From positions 1 to 43,851 of the forward strand of contig MDJM01000005.1 of assembly GCA_001994995.1 (NCBI GenBank): a stretch of 43,851 nt of DNA, read 5' to 3'. Position 1 is the stretch's first letter. Every line of letters starts with the position of its first letter. The translations under genes were made by a program, and so were the position numbers. This DNA is from Candidatus Parepulonipiscium sp. PG-Nuni2H_MBin01. GTDB taxonomy: Bacteria > Bacillota > Clostridia > Lachnospirales > Cellulosilyticaceae. The notes under the pieces were generated by a model. That model was not told the origin of the DNA. It worked only from the letters and a program-made list of their open reading frames with translations, and did no database searches. Positions 1 through 7,349 of this stretch are shown in pieces.

Positions 1-99
1 TATACAACAACCGTAGGGACTACGGGGATAGCTTGGTTATGCTTAGTCGGTTGCGACTATCGACCAAGAACCCTGTGACTTTAGTCATGGGAGGTTCAG
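1..99 (+). mobile_element. IStron (IS605/TnpB-type) right end, partial
   Basis: This is the 3' end of an IS200/IS605-type element whose body lies upstream of the window. It shares the hairpin CCGTAG..CTACGG, the phrase GGGGATAGCTTGGT and the terminal segment AAGAACCC..GGGAGGTTCAG with the end of the element at 11573-12768, which is on the opposite strand. The terminal stem (tgactttagtca, 76-88) precedes the final TTCAG, whose last G is base 99. By family knowledge this segment is both the transposon right end and the 3' part of the omega-RNA that guides TnpB. In IStrons it also carries the group I intron 3' splice site. The 5' half cannot be seen, so whether this copy is intact is unknown. 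Confidence 0.75.
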
Positions 100-156
100 A
101 TAAACGACTTAAAAGTACGTGGTATAGATGGTAGTAGTGATTTATCGGTGGATTAA
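100..156 (+). pseudogene. 3' exon: last 18 codons of a gene interrupted by the IStron
   Basis: Immediately after the element's last base an open frame runs ATA AAC GAC TTA through to TAA at 154-156, encoding INDLKVRGIDGSSDLSVD. The other two frames stop after 0 and 10 codons. An intrinsic terminator follows at 232-266, as expected behind the end of a gene. If the IStron splices as a group I intron, these codons would be the C-terminus of the host protein. The 5' exon is outside the window, so the family cannot be named. Confidence 0.4.
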
Positions 157-231
157 TTAGCGACAGTGATGTTAAATTAAGTAGAAGATAAGCACTACTT
201 TAATATTTATCTATATACTCCTTGATACAAT

Positions 232-266
232 GAGTAGTAGGAATAACTTTCCTACTACTTTTTTTT
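232..266 (+). terminator. Intrinsic terminator
   Basis: An 11-bp stem (agtagtaggaa / ttcctactact) with a short loop is followed by eight T's. It ends the transcript of the IStron-interrupted gene upstream and separates it from the next gene. Confidence 0.8.
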
Positions 267-356
267 GGATAAAAATTCGTCAGACAACCTATCATAAATA
301 TAAAAAAAATATGTATAATAAAAGAGTAATAATTTAAACAAAAAGGAGTTGGCATA

Positions 357-1619
357 ATGGCAACGAGATTGACTGAAATTCATATAATAGACAAGAATGA
401 AGAAAATATGTTAAAAATAATAGATATATCAAGACGAAGTATATTAAATGTGAGGTCATTCTTCTACAGAGGCCTTAATGATAATAATGCAATGTTTAAG
501 CCTCATGTAAAGTTAACAATAAATGAGGCCTATAAGCATTTGGGAGATATTGGCGTGCCACATGCTATATATTATGACAAATTAGAAGGCGAGTTTTTTG
601 AATTTACGTTTGGACGGGACGACTTTGAGATTTATTATTATGCTGGCGGAATTATAGAAGTGTATAATAAAGGGATAAGATTGTCCGTATTTACGGTGCT
701 AGATGAGGACGTGGAGTTTAGTATGAAAACTATACCAGTAAGCGAGGATACAAGAGGGCCGTATGAAGGAGTAATTCCGGCGACAAGACCTATGCTAAGA
801 GAAAAGCTACTTAACCTAAATCAGACTGAAGGCGAATTTTTATGCACCGACTTATCTAACCCTAGAGTGATTAAAAAACAAGATGAGAGGGCTTGCTTGC
901 ATAAATATATTATTCTGCAAAATAAAGTACTAGAAAATAGAACCGTAGTAGATGTAAATAAATTTGAACGCCCCTTTATTGAATATATTACATCGGTAAA
1001 TAGCTTTGTAATAACCCAGCATGCATATGAGGTAGTATCTGTATATAACCCTTATTCAAACTTAGTGTATGTGGGACAATGTAAAACTGATAACTTTAAA
1101 GATACCGAGCTAGAAGAGGTGGAAGATAAGAATTTGATGGTGGAATATAGAGTGGCAAACGCTATGTTTAATAACAATAGAAAAGTGAGCGAAGTGGCCA
1201 ACGATATTATGTCATATATAACTAAACCAGCGCAGCTAGAACTGCTAAATAAATATAGAACAGTAAAGATGCTAAGGACAGTGTTATCAACGGATAAAGC
1301 GATTAATGAATTTGTGGCAGATGATTATAGACGAGACTTTATTAAAAAGTTAGCTTATAATGCAGCGCTAGAAAAGACGGTGATAATGGGGATAAATGGT
1401 ATAGACAATGTGTTTTACAACGAAATAATAACGGGCAACTATAGCTTATCAGTTGCTAATGAGGGATATATAAAATTGATTAACAATAGGACAAAGGCTA
1501 TATATATATTAATAACAGATAGGACATATAACCAGAAGCATTATGAATATCTCACTAAAGATTTTACATTAGCTCCAAATTATGATTGGCTAGATAGAAA
1601 AAAGCGTACTATACACTAG
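357..1619 (+). CDS. Hypothetical protein, 420 aa
   Basis: I do not recognise this protein. It starts at an ATG with a well-placed AAGGAG eight bases upstream, and a TATAAT-like -10 hexamer lies at 314-319 without a convincing -35. The sequence is mostly hydrophilic. I see no signal peptide, no membrane helix, no Cys cluster and no nucleotide-binding or catalytic motif. Aromatic beta-rich stretches around residues 80-115 (EFFEFTFGRDDFEIYYYAGG) and charged helical stretches after residue 250 suggest a soluble cytoplasmic protein of two parts. It is flanked by its own terminator at 1627-1658 and is probably monocistronic. The next gene has its own promoter, so context gives no functional hint. 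Confidence 0.85.
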   Translation: MATRLTEIHIIDKNEENMLKIIDISRRSILNVRSFFYRGLNDNNAMFKPHVKLTINEAYKHLGDIGVPHAIYYDKLEGEFFEFTFGRDDFEIYYYAGGIIEVYNKGIRLSVFTVLDEDVEFSMKTIPVSEDTRGPYEGVIPATRPMLREKLLNLNQTEGEFLCTDLSNPRVIKKQDERACLHKYIILQNKVLENRTVVDVNKFERPFIEYITSVNSFVITQHAYEVVSVYNPYSNLVYVGQCKTDNFKDTELEEVEDKNLMVEYRVANAMFNNNRKVSEVANDIMSYITKPAQLELLNKYRTVKMLRTVLSTDKAINEFVADDYRRDFIKKLAYNAALEKTVIMGINGIDNVFYNEIITGNYSLSVANEGYIKLINNRTKAIYILITDRTYNQKHYEYLTKDFTLAPNYDWLDRKKRTIH

Positions 1620-1626
1620 TAGAAAC

Positions 1627-1658
1627 AGCTGATAGTTATTCTATCAGCTATTTTTTTT
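1627..1658 (+). terminator. Intrinsic terminator
   Basis: A 9-bp perfect stem AGCTGATAG/CTATCAGCT with a 5-base loop is followed by A and eight T's, eight bases after the stop codon of the 420-aa gene. Confidence 0.9.
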
Positions 1659-1659
1659 A

Positions 1660-1688
1660 TTATCAAACTTAAGTCCATTGGATATAAT
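1660..1688 (+). promoter_or_regulatory. Sigma-A-type promoter for the alpha/beta hydrolase
   Basis: TTATCA (1660-1665), a 17-base spacer and a perfect TATAAT (1683-1688). Transcription would start near 1695, at the first base of the folded leader described next. Confidence 0.6.
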
Positions 1689-1695
1689 ATATGAT

Positions 1696-1749
1696 AGGCT
1701 GTGAAATCCATAGGACGCAGTACCCACACCCGGCGGAAATCGCTAGCCT
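1696..1749 (+). ncRNA. Candidate structured 5' leader
   Basis: The first bases of the predicted transcript can fold into a compact multi-branch structure. AGGCT (1696-1700) pairs with AGCCT (1745-1749) and closes a junction. Inside it, GTG (1701-1703) can pair with CAC (1725-1727), TCC with GGA across a triloop, and GCG (1733-1735) with CGC (1741-1743) across GAAAT. The segment is more GC-rich than its surroundings. About 50 bases of AT-rich sequence then lead to the ribosome-binding site. I could not match it to a riboswitch class. The stems are short and could be chance. Confidence 0.3.
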
Positions 1750-1801
1750 GAGTATTTATTGCTATAAACTTTAAGCAAGCAGCAATAAGGAGGTGATTAA
1801 C

Positions 1802-2662
1802 ATGAATTTTTCGCACATTGCAGATATACTAACTAAAAAAATTTTGGGGTGGCCTGAAAATCCCGTTGTTCCTACATTTGCCGACTTGCAATTCTCATCA
1901 TTTGAAGGGGAACCATTGTTACTGGATTTATATCTACCTACTTGCTCTAAAGCCGAAAGTTATCCTGTTATTATTTTTATCCATGGCTGTGGATGGCTGG
2001 CAGGTGATAACAAACTTATAGAACCGGGAGTATTTAAATTTTTGGATAAGGGATTTGCAGTAGCAAGCGTAAGTTATACATTAACAGCTAATGCATACTG
2101 GCCTATTCAAGGTCAGCAAATTAAAGGCGCGGTTAGATGGTTGCGTAGTAATGCAAAGGCTTATAATTTAGATGCGAATAGATTTGTGGCGTACGGCGGG
2201 TCATCGGGTGGCCAGTTAGCTAGTTTTTTAGGTACTACTAACGGTATTACTGAATTTGATATTCCGGAGTTTGGTGACATTAGTATTAGTAGCGCTGTGC
2301 AAGCAACTATCGCGCTATATGCGGTTACTAATTTGGTAGAGGAGCAGCCTACTTTTAGTAGCGCTATGTTTACTAAATTTTTGGGTGGCAAAGCTGCTAA
2401 AAATCAGGATATTGCTATTAATGCTAGCCCTATTTTTCATATTTCTAAAGAAACTACTACTCCTTTTCTGCTAATGCATGGTGATAAAGATACTGTAGTT
2501 TTACCGGCGCAAAGTATTGAGTTTAAACATGCTTTAGAGGAAGAAGGAATTTATTGTGAGCTGTATATATTAGACGGTGTAGGTCATGTTGCTTTTGAAT
2601 TTAACGAGGAAGTTGCTTTTATTAGAATGCTTACTTTTATTAATAAAATTTTAGCTATTTAA
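1802..2662 (+). CDS. Alpha/beta hydrolase, esterase/lipase (BD-FAE / HSL-like)
   Basis: A 286-aa serine hydrolase of the alpha/beta-fold family, probably a carboxylesterase acting on small or polysaccharide-linked esters; the true substrate is unknown. The oxyanion-hole motif appears as IFIHGCGW, in place of the commoner HGGG. The nucleophile elbow is YGGSSGGQ. The acid is the first D of HGDKDTVV and the catalytic His lies in DGVGHVAF near the C-terminus. No signal peptide is visible, so it is predicted to be cytoplasmic. The ATG at 1802 is chosen because a very strong AAGGAGG ends 8 bases before it. An earlier in-frame GTG at 1793 overlaps that ribosome-binding site. The gene stands alone behind its own promoter and folded leader. 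Confidence 0.9.
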   Translation: MNFSHIADILTKKILGWPENPVVPTFADLQFSSFEGEPLLLDLYLPTCSKAESYPVIIFIHGCGWLAGDNKLIEPGVFKFLDKGFAVASVSYTLTANAYWPIQGQQIKGAVRWLRSNAKAYNLDANRFVAYGGSSGGQLASFLGTTNGITEFDIPEFGDISISSAVQATIALYAVTNLVEEQPTFSSAMFTKFLGGKAAKNQDIAINASPIFHISKETTTPFLLMHGDKDTVVLPAQSIEFKHALEEEGIYCELYILDGVGHVAFEFNEEVAFIRMLTFINKILAI

Positions 2663-2676
2663 CTCATAGGTAGGGT

Positions 2677-2695
2677 CAAGGGACAGAGTCCCTTG
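2677..2695. repeat. REP-like GC-rich hairpin
   Basis: A perfect 8-bp stem (CAAGGGAC/GTCCCTTG, triloop AGA) sits in a GC-richer patch between two convergent genes. Similar GGGGC..GCCCC hairpins occur at 20316-20410, so this may be a dispersed extragenic palindrome. It lacks a T-tract of its own. Confidence 0.35.
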
Positions 2696-2756
2696 GATGC
2701 CCCATGACTATTTTTTCTATATCAAAATAAAATATAAAAATAAAAAAATAAAATAA

Positions 2757-2783
2757 AAAAAGAAGGAATAGTCCCTCTTTTTT
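2757..2783. terminator. Bidirectional intrinsic terminator between convergent genes
   Basis: AAAAGAAGGA..TCCCTCTTTT forms a stem with one mismatch. It carries T-tracts on both strands, so it can end the hydrolase transcript from the left and the SLH-CAP transcript from the right. Confidence 0.7.
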
Positions 2784-2798
2784 CAATACTTTATGTTA

Positions 2799-4232
2799 TT
2801 ATTTTAAACCACCCACAAAATTTTGCGTCCAATATCGGCCAGTAGGCTCATATCCAACGCCAATTATAGTAAACGATTCACTTAGCATATTTGAACGGTG
2901 GCCATCACTATTCATCCAACCTTCAACAACCTCAGCAGGAGATATATATCCTTGCGCAATATTCTCGCCTGCGCTAACGGTCCAACTAATATCAAATAAA
3001 TTGTATAAATCACTCATACTACCGTAAACCGGGCTTGTGTGAGACAATGTGTTGTGAATTGCCATATCTTCTGCCTTAGCTTGCGAAACTCCGCTTAATT
3101 CTTCGCTAAATTGCAAAGGCGCTAACCCTTCTTTTGCCCGTTCCACATTTACAAGAGCGCATACTTCGCGTGCAAAAGCAAGCACATAATTCACTTGTGC
3201 CTGACTACCAGCCGGTGTTACTTCGCCACCATTTAAATAATACGCCCCCACTTTTACCGGCTCAAAATAACTTAAGTCTATATCTTTAAAGTCGCTGGAT
3301 ATGGTAGCCCATATAATTTGAGGCTCGGCTAAGCTTGTTGAAGTAATTTCTATAGTGTTGTTTACCCCATATACTTTGCCTTCTAAAACCTCATCACTAG
3401 CTGTAACTTCAAATGTAATGTATTTTTTTATAATATCTTCAATTTCAATCAATGATTCATTAGTGCTATCCACTAAAATGGTAAGTTGATTACTTGTGAT
3501 TTCAGGTGTATATGATAAGCTGTATAATAAAGATTTATCTACATCAGCCCCGTATGTTGCTAAAAAAGCTTCTAATAATTCTTTTTCGCCGCTTTGGTTA
3601 TCGCGTGGTATGTTATTAACTAAGTTAGAATTGATTACACGATTAAGTAATGTAGCTATTTCGGCGCGAGTAATGTTGCCTGTCGGGTTTAGTGTTCCAT
3701 CCGAATAGCCACTAAGTAATTCATGCGAAACTAGAATAGCAATTGCATCTTCTGCCCATGCCGAAATTGAAGCAGTGTCTGTAAACGTTGTATCTAAGTT
3801 GATGTTAGCGTCAATATCTTGCAATTGATACGCTTGTACAATGGCATAAGCAACTTCCTGTCGCGTTGCTAATTGGCTAGGATAAAAATTGCCATCAAAA
3901 AATGTATTCATATATCCAAGCTCGGTCACCGCCATTATAGCTCCCGAATACCACGCATCTTCTGCAATATCGGCAAATTTAATTTCGGCGCTTGGCGCTT
4001 CTAAGTCAAATAGTTTCGTTAACAAAGCTGCTAGCTCCGCTCTTGTAATACCATTATTTGGCTTAAAAGTCCCGTCAGTATATCCCCCAAAAACTCCATT
4101 TTGGGCTAGTTCCTCAATGTTTGACTGTGCCCAGTGCGCCTCTACATCAGAAAATGTAACTGTGTTAGCCATAATAGGAGTGCTTAATCCTATTGCTAAA
4201 CATAATGCAAGTTGTTTCATAAATTTATTCAT
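2799..4232 (-). CDS. SLH-domain surface protein with C-terminal CAP (SCP/PR1, YkwD-like) domain
   Basis: A secreted 477-aa protein anchored to the cell wall by S-layer homology domains. A signal peptide occupies residues 1-22 (hydrophobic core LALCLAIGLS, cut near MANT). Three SLH repeats follow at about 26-73, 85-133 and 149-198; the first and third carry the ITRAE motif and the second has LATRQE. The middle part (about 210-350) is not recognisable. The last 125 residues form a CAP domain, with conserved His in LSHTSP, AGENIAQGY and WMNSDGHRSNML, followed by VGYEPTGRYWTQNFVG. CAP domains of this bacterial type are common on Clostridia surfaces, but their activity is mostly unknown. The ATG at 4232 is preferred because GGAG lies 6 bases before it; an ATG at 4247 lies upstream of that site. 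Confidence 0.93.
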   Translation of the reverse strand: MNKFMKQLALCLAIGLSTPIMANTVTFSDVEAHWAQSNIEELAQNGVFGGYTDGTFKPNNGITRAELAALLTKLFDLEAPSAEIKFADIAEDAWYSGAIMAVTELGYMNTFFDGNFYPSQLATRQEVAYAIVQAYQLQDIDANINLDTTFTDTASISAWAEDAIAILVSHELLSGYSDGTLNPTGNITRAEIATLLNRVINSNLVNNIPRDNQSGEKELLEAFLATYGADVDKSLLYSLSYTPEITSNQLTILVDSTNESLIEIEDIIKKYITFEVTASDEVLEGKVYGVNNTIEITSTSLAEPQIIWATISSDFKDIDLSYFEPVKVGAYYLNGGEVTPAGSQAQVNYVLAFAREVCALVNVERAKEGLAPLQFSEELSGVSQAKAEDMAIHNTLSHTSPVYGSMSDLYNLFDISWTVSAGENIAQGYISPAEVVEGWMNSDGHRSNMLSESFTIIGVGYEPTGRYWTQNFVGGLK

Positions 4233-4423
4233 ATTATTCTCCTTCATAAAAATGTGGTTCTGTTAATAAGATTTATTAAATTAATTCATTTTTTATTCCT
4301 ATTTTGACGTACAAAATGTAAAATGTAAAACTTATGTAATAAAACTGTAATATTAAAAGAATACCATAAAAGCTTTCAGTCGGCAATATGAATTTATTAG
4401 GATAATTAGCACTTAAACCACAA

Positions 4424-4447
4424 AAAAAGCCACTATTATAGTGGCTT
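4424..4447 (-). terminator. Intrinsic terminator of the RelA/SpoT-domain gene
   Basis: On the minus strand AAGCCACTA/TAGTGGCTT is followed by T's. The first stem base overlaps the stop codon TAA of the upstream gene. Confidence 0.8.
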
Positions 4448-5921
4448 AAATATATCTTAATAAACTCTTATGCAACTCTATGTCTAATCCATTCGCTCTA
4501 ATTTCATCTATAAATTCAATTATTACTCCTGACTCAATTTCATAATCAAATAACGCTAACATCCTAAATGACAACAGCTTAAGTAATGTGTCTTTTCGTT
4601 GTTCCCATTCGTTTTTTGTCGCTACGTATTTTGAAGTTAAGTCTACTATTCTAGTTAATATGCTTCTAACTTGCTCAATGTAGTTATCATACACTAAATC
4701 TACTAAGTTAATTTGTACAAATGTACTCGCAAACCTTTGTAATAAAGCGTCTAGTATACCGTTAATATAATCTTGGTTAAAGTTTTGCCTAAGCGTAGAC
4801 ATATCTAAATATTTACATAATCTAAGTTTGTAAAATTCAATAAAAGTTTCCAAGTCCCCTGCATTGTTTTCTGGCTCTATATAAAATAGTATTCTAAAAA
4901 ATAAGTTCCATTGAAATTCCACGTTAATTACACTTTGGATATGATTTCCTATAATTAAGCTAAACGAATCGTGAAAGTCTAGCGGCCTTTCAAATTCCAG
5001 CTCGCGGTTAAAGTTAATAGCGTTATCGTCTATTTCATTAAGTCTATTTAGCACAGTAATAAATACTGAATTATACATATCCCCTACATTCGTATCAATT
5101 TCTCTAAACACATATTTTACAAGCGTATCGCATGACTTTCTAAAATCTACCAGCAGTCCTATATCGCGTTTCATACGCTCAGCAAACAGGTCATAGATAA
5201 TTTTAGATAGCATAGTCTCCACCTGCGTTCTACGTGTATCAACTAAATTGTTATTTGCTCGCTCAAATTGATTTGTAATCAGCAGCAACTGTTGGTCTAT
5301 AGTAGTTAAACTGTTTTTTATAGACCTCATTATATCCTTATAAAATCTATCTGCCAGCACGTAGTTATAGTTTTTATATATAACTTTATGCTCAATCTCG
5401 CTCCAAAATATATTAATAAGCGATTTAATTTGAAGCTCAAAATTAATAATTTGCCCTTGGTATAAGTATCTACCGTCAATACGATACATTCCTATTCCGT
5501 TTTTTTGCGATTTAGGCTGTTTAGTTCCTAATTCAAGCAACACATTAGGCATACTGTTATTATAAAAATAGTTATTATAACATTTGTGTGGATATTGAAA
5601 ATGTGCTCGTACTAATTTAAATATAGCTTTCTCATCTTCTACAAATCTACATTCTAGCCTAACCCCTATTAAGTCGGATAAATTATCATATAGCCCATCT
5701 ACAGTTTTATATTTATTATAATAGTCATGACGCAAAATCTTTTCTTTAAGGCTTTCACTTGATTTAACGCGCGAATTAATATTCAAATAGCCTTCACACT
5801 TATTAGCTATTATATTTACAAAGTAATATTCTATCTCCCTACAAGCTATATCTAGGTCAATTTTCATCTCATCTAATCTATCTATAACATCTGATGCATA
5901 GTTAAATATTTTTAATTCCAT
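4446..5921 (-). CDS. RelA/SpoT nucleotidyltransferase-domain protein with a C-terminal helical extension
   Basis: The N-terminal 190 residues match the (p)ppGpp synthetase fold of small alarmone synthetases. The motif RVKSSESLKEKI (51-62) resembles the ATP-binding R-x-K-S segment. DLIGVRLECRF (83-93) is the central strand with the metal-binding Asp. ELQIKS (162-167) and WSEIEHKVIYK (173-183) correspond to the E-x-Q-I-R-T and W-x-x-x-E-H..YK motifs. There is no HD hydrolase domain, so this would be a synthetase without hydrolase. Residues from about 195 to 491 are helical, have no motif I know, and make the protein about twice the length of RelP/RelQ. The Arg of the usual QIRT is Lys here. A strong GGAGGTG ribosome-binding site precedes the ATG. 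The gene is monocistronic, between two terminators. Which nucleotide it makes is unproven. Confidence 0.85.
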   Translation of the reverse strand: MELKIFNYASDVIDRLDEMKIDLDIACREIEYYFVNIIANKCEGYLNINSRVKSSESLKEKILRHDYYNKYKTVDGLYDNLSDLIGVRLECRFVEDEKAIFKLVRAHFQYPHKCYNNYFYNNSMPNVLLELGTKQPKSQKNGIGMYRIDGRYLYQGQIINFELQIKSLINIFWSEIEHKVIYKNYNYVLADRFYKDIMRSIKNSLTTIDQQLLLITNQFERANNNLVDTRRTQVETMLSKIIYDLFAERMKRDIGLLVDFRKSCDTLVKYVFREIDTNVGDMYNSVFITVLNRLNEIDDNAINFNRELEFERPLDFHDSFSLIIGNHIQSVINVEFQWNLFFRILFYIEPENNAGDLETFIEFYKLRLCKYLDMSTLRQNFNQDYINGILDALLQRFASTFVQINLVDLVYDNYIEQVRSILTRIVDLTSKYVATKNEWEQRKDTLLKLLSFRMLALFDYEIESGVIIEFIDEIRANGLDIELHKSLLRYI

Positions 5922-5944
5922 TAATATACACCTCCGGCTTAATA

Positions 5945-5980
5945 ATAAAAAACCCTACTCAACAAATGGTTGGGTAGGGT
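5945..5980 (-). terminator. Intrinsic terminator of infC-rpmI-rplT
   Basis: ACCCTAC pairs with GTAGGGT around a GC-containing loop on the minus strand and is followed by six T's, 12 bases after the rplT stop. Confidence 0.85.
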
Positions 5981-5991
5981 ATAAATTATTA

Positions 5992-6345
5992 TTAAACATT
6001 TGCTTTTGCGGTTTCAACTAGTTGTGTAAATGCTGCAGGGTCGTGTATTGCTATATCTGATAACATTTTTCTATTCATTGTAATATCAGCCTTTTTTAAC
6101 CCATTCATAAATCGGCTATATGACATACCATTCATACGTGCCGCTGCGTTAATACGCACAATCCAAAGTTTTCTAAAATCACGCTTTCTTTGCTTTCTAC
6201 CAGAATATGAGTAGTTTAGAGACTTCATAACAGCTTGTTTTGCTGTTCTAAACTGTTTAGACTTAGCTCCTCTATATCCTTGCGCTAATTTTAATACTCT
6301 ATTTCTTCTTTTTTTAGTTGCCATCGCACCTTTAACTCTTGCCAT
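5992..6345 (-). CDS. rplT: 50S ribosomal protein L20
   Basis: A 117-aa protein of standard length and sequence ([28 protein letters not shown]..). L20 binds 23S rRNA early in 50S assembly. In several bacteria it also represses its own operon by binding the infC leader, and a leader with an attenuator lies upstream here. It is the last gene of infC-rpmI-rplT, 12 bases after rpmI. Confidence 0.98.
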   Translation of the reverse strand: MARVKGAMATKKRRNRVLKLAQGYRGAKSKQFRTAKQAVMKSLNYSYSGRKQRKRDFRKLWIVRINAAARMNGMSYSRFMNGLKKADITMNRKMLSDIAIHDPAAFTQLVETAKANV

Positions 6346-6357
6346 TCCCGTACCCTC

Positions 6358-6552
6358 CTACACGTTTAATAAACGTTTCATTTGTTTTTCATTTGATTTA
6401 TCCACAAGTGCCGGATGTCTTAAGTTACGTTTTCTCTTAGGAGATTTCTTTGTTAAGATGTGACTTGTATATGCTTTAGATCTTTTTAATTTGCCTTTAG
6501 CAGTAACTTTAAATCTTTTAGCTGCTGCTCTGTTAGTTTTAATTTTTGGCAT
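6358..6552 (-). CDS. rpmI: 50S ribosomal protein L35
   Basis: 64 aa starting [24 protein letters not shown], the canonical L35 start. An upstream in-frame ATG would add MERTFT, but the AAAGGA ribosome-binding site lies inside that extension, so the start at 6552 is chosen. It is the middle gene of the translation operon, 24 bases after infC. Confidence 0.97.
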   Translation of the reverse strand: MPKIKTNRAAAKRFKVTAKGKLKRSKAYTSHILTKKSPKRKRNLRHPALVDKSNEKQMKRLLNV

Positions 6553-6576
6553 TGTAAACGTCCTTTCCAATTTGTA

Positions 6577-7095
6577 TTATTTTGGAGATACTAATACCCC
6601 CATACTTCTTCCTTCCAGCTTAGGTTTTGCATCTGCTTCACCAAACTCTTTTAACTGTTCAACAGCCTGTTCCAAGAGTTCAACTCCTCTTTCTTTATGC
6701 ATCATTTCTCTACCTCTAAATACAACAGATATTTTAACCTTATCTCCAGCAGATAGGAACTTTTGAGCGTTACGCAACTTTGTGTTAAGGTCGTTTACTT
6801 GAATACTTGCTGACAGTCTGATTTCTTTAATGGTAATAGTTTTTTGTTTTTTACGGGCTTCTTTATCTTTTTTAGCTGCATCAAATTTAAATTTGCCATA
6901 ATCCATAATTTTGCATACTGGTGGTTTGGCTTGTGGAGCGATTTTTACTAAATCTAAATTTGCTTCGTTTGCTAGCCTCTGAGCTTCCCTACTTGGTACA
7001 ATCCCTATTTGTTCACCGTCCGCTCCTATTAATCTTACCTCTTTATCACGAATTTGTTCGTTAATCATTGCCTCGTTAACCATTGCCTCGTTAAT
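6577..7095 (-). CDS. infC: Translation initiation factor IF-3, AUU start
   Basis: IF-3 binds the 30S subunit and checks the start codon. The mature sequence INEQIRDKEVRLIGADGEQIG..RSMGVLVSPK contains both IF-3 domains and the lysine-rich linker (KFKFDAAKKDKEARKKQK). The most plausible start is an ATT: GGAGG at 7103-7107 lies 7 bases before ATT (7095) and 4 before another ATT (7098), whereas the first ATG (7083) is 19 bases away. The rare AUU start is known from infC of Escherichia coli and Bacillus subtilis, where it allows autoregulation. The frame is open further upstream to an ATG at 7182, but that stretch contains the leader terminator and is unlikely to be translated. Start choice between the two ATTs is uncertain. 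Confidence 0.92.
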   Translation of the reverse strand: MNEAMVNEAMINEQIRDKEVRLIGADGEQIGIVPSREAQRLANEANLDLVKIAPQAKPPVCKIMDYGKFKFDAAKKDKEARKKQKTITIKEIRLSASIQVNDLNTKLRNAQKFLSAGDKVKISVVFRGREMMHKERGVELLEQAVEQLKEFGEADAKPKLEGRSMGVLVSPK

Positions 7096-7271
7096 AATTG
7101 CACCTCCTGAAATTTTGTAGCGTTGATTTAGTGTAACGCACATTAAAAAAAAGTGGACAGACGTAACTACCCACTCATTCATCTTTATATATTATAGATA
7201 GATGACCTTACGAACTTCAGCGTTGTAAGGTGAGAAAGAATAGTTTCTACTTAGTCCTATTTTGTTTAACT
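7096..7271 (-). promoter_or_regulatory. infC operon leader, probable L20-responsive attenuator
   Basis: A leader of about 175 bases separates the promoter from infC. A first hairpin pairs CCTTAC with GTAAGG (7206-7230, minus strand). The terminator at 7145-7175 follows, then the ribosome-binding site. In Bacillus subtilis, L20 binding to the infC leader causes premature termination, and the same layout is seen here. That L20 is the ligand is inferred from family knowledge; the binding site itself was not identified. Confidence 0.6.
7145..7175 (-). terminator. Attenuator terminator in the infC leader
   Basis: On the minus strand AGTGGGTAG pairs with CTGTCCACT (two G-U pairs) around a 6-base loop and is followed by eight T's. 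It lies between the operon promoter and the infC ribosome-binding site, so it would end transcription before the genes. Confidence 0.7.
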
Positions 7272-7277
7272 TTAACA

Positions 7278-7306
7278 ATACTATCATGCTTTATTTTAGG
7301 TGTCAA
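7278..7306 (-). promoter_or_regulatory. Sigma-A promoter of the infC operon
   Basis: Perfect TTGACA (7301-7306), 17-base spacer, TAGTAT (7278-7283) with an upstream TG one base before it (extended -10), all on the minus strand. Confidence 0.75.
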
Positions 7307-7349
7307 GGCTGCTTGGCTTTGTTTTAGCTAAATTGTTGTACGGGGACAA

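Noticed and set aside
1696-1749. c-di-GMP-I riboswitch
   Set aside because: Only GGACGCA is shared; the GNRA tetraloop/receptor and the second stem are missing.
1616-1816. Minus-strand 66-codon frame
   Set aside because: No ribosome-binding site. It lies over a terminator, promoter and leader of the plus-strand gene.
7096-7182. IF-3 extended to an ATG at 7182
   Set aside because: The added 29 residues would be read through the leader terminator and do not resemble IF-3.
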